Part shown: positions 14,341 through 25,340 of the stretch, piece by piece
Layout: each line of letters starts with the position of its first letter
How positions within the stretch are numbered: the stretch's first letter is position 1
DNA from: Atherix ibis
Taxonomy: Eukaryota > Arthropoda > Insecta > Diptera > Athericidae
Length of the DNA: 64,000 nucleotides
Reading direction: 5' to 3'
Assembly (NCBI GenBank): GCA_958298945.1
Contig: OY282608.1
Location: forward strand, 81,454,806 to 81,518,805
Made by a program: the position numbers and the translations under genes
Notes under the pieces: model-generated
What the model was told of the DNA's origin: nothing
Databases searched by the model: none
Seen by the model: only the letters and a program-made list of their open reading frames with translations

Positions 14341-14430
14341 CAACAAGCCAACAAACCAACAAACCAACAAGCCAACAAACCAATTAACCAAGAAACCAAC
14401 AAACCAAAAAACCAACAAAACAACAAGCCA
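14341..14430 (+). repeat. Block L of the reference HOR (AATTAACC block)
   Basis: Two AAGCCAAC units spaced by pure units precede AAACCAAT, TAACCAAG, AAACCAAC, AAACCAAA, AAACCAAC, AAAACAAC and AAGCCAAC. An ACGAAC cluster and the second D follow. A TACCC form of the AATTAACC unit marks a local subfamily at 37-41 kb. Confidence 0.88.
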
Positions 14431-14506
14431 ACAAACCAACAAACCAACAAACCAACAAACCAACAAACGAACAAACGAACAAACCAACAAACGAACAAAC
14501 CAACAA

Positions 14507-14536
14507 GCCACAAACCGACAAACCAACAGACCAACA
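14507..14536 (+). repeat. Block D, second occurrence in the reference HOR
   Basis: The same 7-bp AAGCCAC unit followed by AAACCGAC and AGACCAAC as in the first D, but reached from block L through two adjacent AAACGAAC units instead of through J and GAACCAAC. Confidence 0.9.
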
Positions 14537-14679
14537 AACCAACAAACCAACAAACCAACAAATCAACAAACCAACAAACCAACAAACCAACAAACCAACA
14601 AACCAACAAACCAACAAACCAACAAACCAACAAACCAACAAACCAACAAACCAACAAACCAACAAACCAACAAACCAAC

Positions 14680-14743
14680 AATCCAACAAACGAACAAACC
14701 AACAAACAAACAAACCAACAAACGAACAAACCAACATGCCAAC
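14680..14743 (+). repeat. Block T, second occurrence in the reference HOR
   Basis: AATCCAAC to ATGCCAAC with the same internal AAACAAAC and AAACGAAC units as the first T. It is separated from D by a long pure run whose length varies between copies in multiples of 8. Confidence 0.9.
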
Positions 14744-14807
14744 AAACCAACAAACCAACAAACCAACAAACCAACAAACCAACAAACCAACAAACCAACA
14801 AACCAAC

Positions 14808-14900
14808 AAAACAACAAGCCAACAACCCAACAAACCAACAAACCAATAAACCAACAAACCAACAAGCCAACAAGCCAAGAAACCAACAAACAAACAAACC
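14808..14900 (+). repeat. Block C, second occurrence (AAAACAAC form)
   Basis: AAAACAAC, AAGCCAAC, AACCCAAC, AAACCAAC, AAACCAAT, then AAGCCAAC, AAGCCAAG, AAACCAAC, AAACAAAC. The AAAACAAC lead-in and the absence of the AAAAAACC end distinguish it from the first C. Confidence 0.88.
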
Positions 14901-14967
14901 AACAAACCAACAAACCAACAAACCAACAAACCAACAAACCAACAAACCAACAAACCAACAAACCAAC

Positions 14968-15023
14968 AAACAAATAAACCAACAAACGAACAAACCAACA
15001 AACCAACAAACCATCAAAGCAAC
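14968..15023 (+). repeat. Block H of the reference HOR (AAACAAAT / AACCATC)
   Basis: AAACAAAT, AAACCAAC, AAACGAAC, pure units, AAACCATC, AAAGCAAC. The same cassette recurs inside block B about 350 bp later, so H is present twice per HOR and offers homology for slips between the two. Confidence 0.88.
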
Positions 15024-15056
15024 AAACCAACAAACCAACAAACCAACAAACCAACA

Positions 15057-15160
15057 AACTAACAAGCCAACAAACCAACAAACAAACCAGCCAACAAGCC
15101 AACAAACCAAGAAGCCAACAAACGAACAAATCAACGAGACAACAAACCAACAAGTTAACA
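15057..15160 (+). repeat. Block S of the reference HOR (CGAGAC / AAGTTAAC)
   Basis: AAACTAAC, AAGCCAAC, AAACAAAC, CAGCCAAC, AAGCCAAC, AAACCAAG, AAGCCAAC, AAACGAAC, AAATCAAC, GAGACAAC, AAACCAAC, AAGTTAAC. It is among the most diverged blocks and carries the second GTTAAC of the HOR. In 1-10 kb it exists in two alternating forms (CCAAGAAG and CTAAGAAG). Confidence 0.9.
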
Positions 15161-15184
15161 AACGAACAAACCAACAAACCAACA

Positions 15185-15228
15185 AACCGAGTAACCAAGA
15201 AACCAACAAACCAGCAAACCAAGAAACC
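15185..15228 (+). repeat. Block R of the reference HOR (CCGAGTAACC)
   Basis: AAACCGAG, TAACCAAG, AAACCAAC, AAACCAGC, AAACCAAG, AAACCAAC. It follows S directly and is missing or shortened only in a few copies (for example near 53205). Confidence 0.9.
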
Positions 15229-15254
15229 AACAAACCAACAAACCAACAAACCAA

Positions 15255-15373
15255 CAAGCCAACAAGCCAATAAACCAACACGCCAACGAACGAACAAACC
15301 AACAAACCAACAAACCAACAAACAAATAAACCAAAAAACGAACAAACCAACAAACCAGCAAACCATCAAAGCA
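15255..15373 (+). repeat. Block B of the reference HOR (CACGCC / CGAACGAAC)
   Basis: AAGCCAAC, AAGCCAAT, AAACCAAC, ACGCCAAC, GAACGAAC, pure units, then the AAACAAAT and AACCATC / AAAGCAAC cassette shared with H. The ACGCC unit is highly diagnostic. Confidence 0.9.
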
Positions 15374-15414
15374 ACAAACCAACAAACCAACAAACCAACA
15401 AACCAACAAACCAA

Positions 15415-15475
15415 CAAGCCAACAAGATAACAAACGAACAAACCAACAACCCAACAAACCAACAAGCGAACAAAC
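15415..15475 (+). repeat. Block G of the reference HOR (AAGATAAC / AAGCGAAC)
   Basis: AAGCCAAC, AAGATAAC, AAACGAAC, AAACCAAC, AACCCAAC, AAACCAAC, AAGCGAAC. It shares AAACGAAC-AAACCAAC with block T; a T-to-G hybrid at about 37370 joins at exactly this shared segment. Confidence 0.9.
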
Positions 15476-15493
15476 CAACAAACCAACAAACCA

Positions 15494-15608
15494 ACAAGCC
15501 AACAAGCCAACAAACCAACTACCCAACAAGCCAACAAACCAACAAACCAACAAACGAACAAAACAACAAACCAACAACCCAACAAACCAACAAACCAACA
15601 CACCAACA
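15494..15608 (+). repeat. Block N of the reference HOR (TACCC or AACCC, AAAACAAC, ACACC)
   Basis: Two AAGCCAAC units, AAACCAAC, TACCCAAC (AACCCAAC in most later copies), AAGCCAAC, AAACGAAC, AAAACAAC, AAACCAAC, AACCCAAC, pure units, ACACCAAC. The TACCC form is confined to the first 16 kb. Confidence 0.88.
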
Positions 15609-15638
15609 AACCAAAAAACCAACAAACCAACAAACCAA

Positions 15639-15684
15639 CAAGCCAACAAACGAACAAACCAACAAACCAACAAACCAAGTAACC
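15639..15684 (+). repeat. Block V of the reference HOR (CCAAGTAACC)
   Basis: AAGCCAAC, AAACGAAC, pure units, AAACCAAG, TAACCAAC. It is followed by a pure run with one AAGCCAAC, then an AAGTCAAC unit and the next J. Confidence 0.88.
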
Positions 15685-15828
15685 AACAAACCAACAAACC
15701 AACAAACCAACAAACCAACAAACCAACAAACCAACAAGCCAACAAACCAACAAACCAACAAACCAACAAACCAACAAACCAACAAACCAACAAACCAGCA
15801 AACCAACAAGTCAACAAACCAACAAACT

Positions 15829-18821
15829 ATGTTAACAAGCCAACAAGCCAAAAAACCAACAAGCCAACACACGAACAAACCAACAAGTCAACAAACCAAC
15901 AAGCCAACAAACGAACAAACCAACAAACAAACAAGCCAACGAACCAACAAACGAACAAACCAACAAGCCACAAACCGACAAACCAACAGACCAACAAACC
16001 AACAAACCAACAAACCAACAAACCAACAAACCAACAAACCAACAAACCAACAAACCAACAAACCAAAAAGCCAACAAGCCAAGAAACCAACAAACAAACA
16101 AACCAAAAAACCAACAAACCAACAAACCAACAAACCAACAAACCAACAAACCAACAAACCAACAAACCAACAAACCAACAAACCAACAAACCAACAAACC
16201 AACAAACCAACAAACCAACAAACCAACAAACCAACAAGCCAACAAACCAACAAACGAACAAGCCAACAAACCAATTAACCAAGAAACCAACAAACCAAAA
16301 AACCAACAAAACAACAAGCCAACAAACCAACAACCCAACAAACCAACAAACCAACAAACGAAAAAACGAACAAACCAACAAACGAACAAACCAACAAGCC
16401 ACAAACCGACAAACCAACAGACCAACAAACCAACAAACCAACAAACCAACAAACCAACAAACCAACAAACCAACAAACCAACAAACCAACAAACCAACAA
16501 ACCAACAAACCAACAAACCAACAAACCAACAAACCAACAAACCAACAAACCAACAAACCAACAAACCAACAAACCAACAAACCAACAATCCAACAAACGA
16601 ACAAACCAACAAACAAACAAACCAACAAACGAACAAACCAACATGCCAACAAACCAACAAACCAACAAACCAACAAACCAACAAACCAACAAACCAACAA
16701 ACCAACAAACCAACAAAACAACAAGCCAACAACCCAACAAACCAACAAACCAATAAACCAACAAACCAACAAGCCAACAAGCCAAGAAACCAACAAACAA
16801 ACAAACCAACAAACCAACAAACCAACAAACCAACAAACCAACAAACCAACAAACCAACAAGCCAACAAGATAACAAACGAACAAACCAACAACCCAACAA
16901 ACCAACAAGCGAACAAACCAACAAACCAACAAACCAACAAGCCAACAAGTCAACAAACCAACAAGCCAACAAACGAACAAACCAACAAACAAACAAGCCA
17001 ACGAACCAACAAACGAACAAACCAACAAGCCACAAACCGACAAACCAACAGACCAACAAACCAACAAACCAACAAACCAACAAACCAACAAACCAACAAA
17101 CCAACAAACCAACAAACCAACAAACCAACAAGCCAACAAGCCAAGAAACCAACAAACAAACAAACCAAAAAACCAACAAACCAACAAACCAACAAACCAA
17201 CAAACCAACAAACCAACAAACCAACAAACCAACAAACCAACAAACCAACAAACCAACAAACCAACAAACCAACAAACCAACAAACCAACAAGCCAACAAA
17301 CCAACAAACGAACAAGCCAACAAACCAATTAACCAAGAAACCAACAAACCAAAAAACCAACAAAACAACAAGCCAACAAACCAACAACCCAACAAACCAA
17401 CAAACCAACAAACGAAAAAACGAACAAACCAACAAACGAACAAACCAACAAGCCACAAACCGACAAACCAACAGACCAACAAACCAACAAACCAACAAAC
17501 CAACAAACCAACAAACCAACAAACCAACAAACCAACAAACCAACAAACCAACAAACCAACAAACCAACAAACCAACAAACCAACAAACCAACAAACCAAC
17601 AAACCAACAAACCAACAAACCAACAAACCAACAAACCAACAATCCAACAAACGAACAAACCAACAAACAAACAAACTAACAAACGAACAAACCAACATGC
17701 CAACAAACCAACAAACCAACAAACCAACAAACCAACAAACCAACAAACCAACAAACCAACAAACCAACAAAACAACAAGCCAACAACCCAACAAACCAAC
17801 AAACCAATAAACCAACAAACCAACAAGCCAACAAGCCAAGAAACCAACAAACAAACAAACCAACAAATCAACAAACCAACAAACCAACAAACCAACAAAC
17901 CAACAAACCAACAAACCAACAAACAAATAAACCAACAAACGAACAAACCAACAAACCAACAAACCATCAAAGCAACAAACCAACAAACCAACAAACCAAC
18001 AAACCAACAAACTAACAAGCCAACAAACAAACAAACAAACCAGCCAACAAGCCAACAAACCAAGAAGCCAACAAACGAACAAATCAACGAGACAACAAAT
18101 CAACAAGTTAACAAACGAACAAACCAACAAACCAACAAACCGAGTAACCAAGAAACCAACAAACCAGCAAACCAAGAAACCAACAAACCAACAAACCAAC
18201 AAACCAACAAGCCAACAAGCCAATAAACCAACACGCCAACGAACGAACAAACCAACAAACCAACAAACCAACAAACAAATAAACCAATAAACGAACAAAC
18301 CAACAAACCAACAAACCATCAAAGCAACAAACCAACAAACCAACAAACCAACAAACCAACAAACCAACAAGCCAACAAGATAACAAACGAACAAACCAAC
18401 AACCCAACAAACCAACAAGCAAACAAACCAACAAACCAACAAACCAACAAGCCAACAAGCCAACAAACCAACAACCCAACAAGCCAACAAACCAACAAAC
18501 CAACAAACGAACAAACGAACAAAACAACAAACCAACAACCCAACAAACCAACAAACTAACAAACCAACAAACCAACAAACCAACAAACCAACAAACCAAC
18601 AAACCAACAAGCCAACAAACGAACAAACCAACAAACCAACAAACCAAGTAACCAACAAACCAACAAACCAACAAACCAACAAACCAACAAACCAACAAAC
18701 CAACAAGCCAACAAGCCAACAAACCAACAAACCAACAAACCAACAAACCAACAAACCAACAAACCAACAAACCAACAAACCAACAAACCAACAAACCAAC
18801 AAGTCAACAAACCAACAAACT
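15829..18821 (+). repeat. HOR copy 5, enlarged by a 1.06-kb internal duplication (2,993 bp)
   Basis: The order J tail-D-C-L-D-T-C is passed twice: D blocks lie at 15967, 16398, 17029 and 17452. The first pass leaves C for a G block (about 16865-16920) and then the AAGTCAAC tail (about 16945), re-entering D without a J. The second pass continues to H, S, R, B, G, N, V and the next J. Length residue mod 8 (1) matches four D units plus one J. ACGAAAAAACGAAC after L occurs in both passes and in copy 3. Confidence 0.87.
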
Positions 18822-21037
18822 ATGTTAACAAGCCAACAAGCCAAAAAACCAACAAGCCAACAAACGAACAAACCAACAAGTCAACAAACCAACAAGCCAA
18901 CAAACGAACAAACCAACAAACAAACAAGCCAACGAATCAACAAACGAACAAACCAACAAGCCACAAACCGACAAACCAACAGACCAACAAACCAACAAAC
19001 CAACAAACCAACAAACCAACAAACCAACAAACCAACAAACCAACAAACCAACAAACCAACAAACCAACAAACCAACAAACCAACAAACCAACAAACCAAC
19101 AAACCAACAAACCAACAAACCAACAAACCAACAAACCAACAATCCAACAATCGAACAAACCAACAAACAAACAAACCAACAAACGAACAAACCAAACATG
19201 CCAACAAACTAACAAACCAACAAACCAACAAACCAACAAACCAACAAACCAACAAACCAACAAACCAACAAACCAACAAACCAACAAACCAACAAACCAA
19301 CAACCCAACAAACCAACAAACCAATAAACCAACAAACCAACAAGCCAACAAGCCAAGAAACCAACAAACAAACAAACCAAAAAACCAACAAACCAACAAA
19401 CCAACAAACCAACAAACCAACAAACCAACAAACCAACAAACCAACAAACCAACAAACCAACAAACCAACAAACCAACAAGCCAACAAACCAACAAACCAA
19501 CAAGCCAACAAACCAATTAACCAAGAAACCAACAAACCAAAAAACCAACAAAACAACAAGCCAACAAACCAACAAACCAACAAACCAACAAACCAACAAA
19601 CGAACAAACGAACAAACCAACAAACGAACAAACCAACAAGCCACAAACCGACAAACCAACAGACCAACAAACCAACAAACCAACAAACCAACAAACCAAC
19701 AAACCAACAAACCAACAAACCAACAAACCAACAAACCAACAAACCAACAAACCAACAAACCAACAAACCAACAAACCAACAAACCAACAAACCAACAAAC
19801 CAACAAACCAACAAACCAACAAACCAACAAACCAACAAACCAACAAACCAACAAACCAACAATCCAACAAACGAACAAACCAACAAACAAACAAACCAAC
19901 AAACGAACAAACCAACATGCCAACAAACCAACAAACCAACAAACCAACAAACCAACAAACCAACAAACCAACAAACCAACAAACCAACAAACCAACAAAT
20001 CAACAAAACAACAAGCCAACAACCCAACAAACTAACAAACCAATAAACCAACAAACCAACAAGCCAACAAGCCAAGAAACCAACAAACAAACAAACAAAC
20101 CAACAAACCAACAAATCAACAAACCAACAAACCAACAAACCAACAAACCAACAAACAAATAAACCAACAAACGAACAAACCAACAAACCAACAAACCATC
20201 AAAGCAACAAACCAACAAACCAACAAACCAACAAACCAACAAACTAACAAGCCAACAAACCAACAAACAAACCAGCCAACAAGCCAACAAACCAAGAAGC
20301 CAACAAACGAACAAATCAACGAGACAACAAACCAACAAGTTAACAAACGAACAAACCAACAAACCAACAAACCGAGTAACCAAGAAACCAACAAACCAGC
20401 AAACCAAGAAACCAACAAACCAACAAACCAACAAACCAACAAGCCAACAAGCCAATAAACCAACACGCCAACGAACGAACAAACCAACAAACCAACAAAC
20501 CAACAAACAAATAAACCAACAAACGAACAAACCAACAAACCAACAAACCATCAAAGCAACAAACCAACAAACCAACAAACCAACAAACCAACAAACCAAC
20601 AAGCCAACAAGATAACAAACGAACAAACCAACAACCCAACAAACCAACAAGCGAACAAACCAACAAACCAACAAACCAACAAGCCAACAAGCCAACAAAC
20701 CAACAACCCAACAAGCCAACAAACCAACAAATCAACAAACGAACAAAACAACAAACCAACAACCCAACAAACCAACAAACCAACACACCAACAAACCAAC
20801 AAACCAACAAACCAACAAACCAACAAGCCAACAAACGAACAAACCAACAAACCAACAAACCAAGTAACCAACAAACCAACAAACCAACAAACCAACAAAC
20901 CAACAAACCAACAAACCAACAAGCCAACAAACCAACAAACCAACAAACCAACAAACCAACAAACCAACAAACCAACAAACCAACAAACCAACAAACCAAC
21001 AAACCAACAAACCAACAAGTCAACAAACCAACAAACT
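18822..21037 (+). repeat. HOR copy 6 (2,216 bp), start of the 3.1-kb duplication
   Basis: Full block order. Two register changes are private to this copy and its duplicate: a +1 A giving ACCAAACATGCC at 19191-19202, and a +4 AAAC expansion at about 20085-20104. AATCGAAC (about 19149) is a further shared marker. Residue 0 mod 8 is what two D (-2), J (-3), +1 and +4 predict. Confidence 0.9.
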
Positions 21038-22240
21038 ATGTTAACAAGCCAACAAGCCAAAAAACCAACAAGCCAACAAACGAACAAACCATCAAGTCAA
21101 CAAACCAACAAGCCAACAAACGAACAAACCAACAAACAAACAAGCCAACGAACCAACAAACGAACAAACCAACAAGCCACAAACCGACAAACCAACAGAC
21201 CAACAAACCAACAAACCAACAAACCAACAAACCAACAAACCAACAAACCAACAAACCAACAAACCAACAAACCAACAAACCAACAAACCAACAAACCAAC
21301 AAACCAACAAACCAACAAACCAACAATCCAACAAACGAACAAACCAACAAACAAACAAACTAACAAACGAACAAACCAACATGCCAACAAACCAACAAAC
21401 CAACAAACCAACAAACCAACAAACCAACAAACCAACAAACCAACAAACCAACAAACCAACAAACCAACAACCCAACAAACCAACAAACCAATAAACCAAC
21501 AAACCAACAAGCCAACAAGCCAAGAAACCAACAAACAAACAAACCAAAAAACCAACAAACCAACAAACCAACAAACCAACAAACCAACAAACCAACAAAC
21601 CAACAAACCAACAAACCAACAAACCAACAAGCCAACAAACCAACAAACCAACAAGCCAACAAACCAATTAACCAAGAAACCAACAAACCAAAAAACCAAC
21701 AAAACAACAAGCCAACAAACCAACAAACCAACAAACCAACAAACCAACAAACGAACAAACGAACAAACCAACAAACGAACAAACCAACAAACCAACAAAC
21801 CAACAAGTCAACAAACCAACAAACTATGTTAACAAGCCAACAAGCCAAAAAACCAACAAGCCAACAAACGAACAAACCATCAAGTCAACAAACCAAGAAG
21901 CCAACAAACGAACAAACCAACAAACAAACAAGCCAACGAACCAACAAACGAACAAACCAACAAGCCACAAACCGACAAACCAACAGACCAACAAACCAAC
22001 AAACCAACAAACCAACAAACCAACAAACCAACAAACCAACAAACCAACAAACCAACAAACCAACAAACCAACAAACCAACAAACCAACAAACCAACAAAC
22101 CAACAATCCAACAAACGAACAAACCAACAAACAAACAAACTAACAAACGAACAAACCAACATGCCAACAAACCAACAAACCAACAAACCAACAAACCAAC
22201 AAACCAACAAACCAACAAACCAACAAACCAACAAACCAAC
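19130..22240 (+). repeat. 3.1-kb tandem segmental duplication, copy A
   Basis: Offset to copy B is 3,108 bp at 19.2-20.7 kb, 3,132 bp at 21.04 kb and 3,117 bp after 21.2 kb. Each change is accounted for: +24 bp (three octamers) between V and J and -15 bp (one 8-bp plus one 7-bp unit) at D. Shared private markers include AATCGAAC, ACCAAACATGCC, the AAAC expansion and CCATCAAGTCAAC after J. Edges are placed within pure runs and are approximate. Confidence 0.9.
21038..21825 (+). repeat. HOR copy 7, mini copy (788 bp: J-D-T-C-L only)
   Basis: The copy runs J, D (21176), T, C and L, then the ACGAAC cluster after L is joined directly to the AAGTCAAC tail of a J (about 21780-21810). H through V are missing. 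Residue 4 mod 8 matches a single D plus J. The mini copy is duplicated as copy 9. Confidence 0.9.
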
Positions 22241-24169
22241 AAACCAACAATCCAACAATCGAACAAACCAACAAACAAACAAACCAACAAACGAACAAAC
22301 CAAACATGCCAACAAACTAACAAACCAACAAACCAACAAACCAACAAACCAACAAACCAACAAACCAACAAACCAACAAACCAACAAACCAACAAACCAA
22401 CAAACCAACAACCCAACAAACCAACAAACCAATAAACCAACAAACCAACAAGCCAACAAGCCAAGAAACCAACAAACAAACAAACCAAAAAACCAACAAA
22501 CCAACAAACCAACAAACCAACAAACCAACAAACCAACAAACCAACAAACCAACAAACCAACAAACCAACAAACCAACAAACCAACAAGCCAACAAACCAA
22601 CAAACCAACAAGCCAACAAACCAATTAACCAAGAAACCAACAAACCAAAAAACCAACAAAACAACAAGCCAACAAACCAACAAACCAACAAACCAACAAA
22701 CCAACAAACGAACAAACGAACAAACCAACAAACGAACAAACCAACAAGCCACAAACCGACAAACCAACAGACCAACAAACCAACAAACCAACAAACCAAC
22801 AAACCAACAAACCAACAAACCAACAAACCAACAAACCAACAAACCAACAAACCAACAAACCAACAAACCAACAAACCAACAAACCAACAAACCAACAAAC
22901 CAACAAACCAACAAACCAACAAACCAACAAACCAACAAACCAACAAACCAACAAACCAACAAACCAACAATCCAACAAACGAACAAACCAACAAACAAAC
23001 AAACCAACAAACGAACAAACCAACATGCCAACAAACCAACAAACCAACAAACCAACAAACCAACAAACCAACAAACCAACAAACCAACAAACCAACAAAC
23101 CAAAAAATCAACAAAACAACAAGCCAACAACCCAACAAACTAACAAACCAATAAACCAACAAACCAACAAGCCAACAAGCCAAGAAACCAACAAACAAAC
23201 AAACAAACCAACAAACCAACAAATCAACAAACCAACAAACCAACAAACCAACAAACCAACAAACAAATAAACCAACAAACGAACAAACCAACAAACCAAC
23301 AAACCATCAAAGCAACAAACCAACAAACCAACAAACCAACAAACCAACAAACTAACAAGCCAACAAACCAACAAACAAACCAGCCAACAAGCCAACAAAC
23401 CAAGAAGCCAACAAACGAACAAATCAACGAGACAACAAACCAACAAGTTAACAAACGAACAAACCAACAAACCAACAAACCGAGTAACCAAGAAACCAAC
23501 AAACCAGCAAACCAAGAAACCAACAAACCAACAAACCAACAAACCAACAAGCCAACAAGCCAATAAACCAACACGCCAACGAACGAACAAACCAACAAAC
23601 CAACAAACCAACAAACAAATAAACCAACAAACGAACAAACCAACAAACCAACAAACCATCAAAGCAACAAACCAACAAACCAACAAACCAACAAACCAAC
23701 AAACCAACAAGCCAACAAGATAACAAACGAACAAACCAACAACCCAACAAACCAACAAGCGAACAAACCAACAAACCAACAAACCAACAAGCCAACAAGC
23801 CAACAAACCAACAACCCAACAAGCCAACAAACCAACAAATCAACAAACGAACAAAACAACAAACCAACAACCCAACAAACCAACAAACCAACACACCAAC
23901 AAACCAACAAACCAACAAACCAACAAACCAACAAGCCAACAAACGAACAAACCAACAAACCAACAAACCAAGTAACCAACAAACCAACAAACCAACAAAC
24001 CAACAAACCAACAAACCAACAAACCAACAAGCCAACAAACCAACAAACCAACAAACCAACAAACCAACAAACCAACAAACCAACAAACCAACAAACCAAC
24101 AAACCAACAAACCAACAAACCAACAAACCAACAAACCAACAAACCAACAAGTCAACAAACCAACAAACT
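21826..24169 (+). repeat. HOR copy 8 (2,344 bp), with T passed twice before C
   Basis: J, D (21964), T (22110-22165), then a second T carrying AATCGAAC and ACCAAACATGCC (22249-22312), C, L, D (22748), T, C, H, S, R, B, G, N, V. The join between the first and second T is the boundary between the two 3.1-kb duplicons. Confidence 0.88.
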
Positions 24170-25340
24170 ATGTTAACAAGCCAACAAGCCAAAAAACCAA
24201 CAAGCCAACAAACGAACAAACCATCAAGTCAACAAACCAACAAGCCAACAAACGAACAAACCAACAAACAAACAAGCCAACGAACCAACAAACGAACAAA
24301 CCGACAAACCAACAGACCAACAAACCAACAAACCAACAAACCAACAAACCAACAAACCAACAAACCAACAAACCAACAAACCAACAAACCAACAAACCAA
24401 CAAACCAACAAACCAACAAACCAACAAACCAACAAACCAACAATCCAACAAACGAACAAACCAACAAACAAACAAACTAACAAACGAACAAACCAACATG
24501 CCAACAAACCAACAAACCAACAAACCAACAAACCAACAAACCAACAAACCAACAAACCAACAAACCAACAAACCAACAAACCAACAACCCAACAAACCAA
24601 CAAACCAATAAACCAACAAACCAACAAGCCAACAAGCCAAGAAACCAACAAACAAACAAACCAAAAAACCAACAAACCAACAAACCAACAAACCAACAAA
24701 CCAACAAACCAACAAACCAACAAACCAACAAACCAACAAACCAACAAGCCAACAAACCAACAAACCAACAAGCCAACAAACCAATTAACCAAGAAACCAA
24801 CAAACCAAAAAACCAACAAAACAACAAGCCAACAAACCAACAAACCAACAAACCAACAAACCAACAAACGAACAAACGAACAAACCAACAAACGAACAAA
24901 CCAACAAACCAACAAACCAACAAGTCAACAAACCAACAAACTATGTTAACAAGCCAACAAGCCAAAAAACCAACAAGCCAACAAACGAACAAACCATCAA
25001 GTCAACAAACCAAGAAGCCAACAAACGAACAAACCAACAAACAAACAAGCCAACGAACCAACAAACGAACAAACCAACAAGCCACAAACCGACAAACCAA
25101 CAGACCAACAAACCAACAAACCAACAAACCAACAAACCAACAAACCAACAAACCAACAAACCAACAAACCAACAAACCAACAAACCAACAAACCAACAAA
25201 CCAACAAACCAACAAACCAACAATCCAACAAACGAACAAACCAACAAACAAACAAACTAACAAACGAACAAACCAACATGCCAACAAACCAACAAACCAA
25301 CAAACCAACAAACCAACAAACCAACAAACCAACAAACCAA
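22241..25340 (+). repeat. 3.1-kb tandem segmental duplication, copy B
   Basis: Nearly identical to 19130-22240. Visible differences: CCAAAAAATCAAC at about 23101 where copy A has CCAACAAATCAAC, three extra octamers between V and J (about 24060-24150), and loss of the 15 bp containing the 7-bp D unit near 24298. After about 25340 it diverges into a doubled AACCC, whereas the end of copy A meets AATCC. Confidence 0.9.
24170..24942 (+). repeat. HOR copy 9, mini copy lacking the D unit (773 bp)
   Basis: Duplicate of copy 7, shorter by 15 bp: the AAGCCAC heptamer and one octamer are gone, so the sequence passes directly from ACGAAC to CCGAC near 24298. The interval is 8 x 96 + 5, which is the J shift alone. 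Confidence 0.9.

Larger units (their letters stand above)
13730..15828 (+). repeat. HOR copy 4, canonical reference copy (2,099 bp)
   Basis: This copy contains every block in the standard order and is broken down in separate entries. Length is 8 x 262 + 3. Its few private changes are ACATGTC (14040) where other copies have ACATGCC, CATAAAACC (14221) and AAAAAACG (15333). Confidence 0.92.

Noticed and set aside
15827..18871. Very long - strand open frames (up to 1,014 codons) of repeating GLLVCWFV as membrane-protein genes
   Set aside because: They appear in all three frames of the strand at once, are a necessary result of a stop-free 8-bp unit, start at arbitrary ATG or TTG inside the repeat, and contain no non-repeat domain. 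Nothing suggests a promoter or ribosome-binding site.
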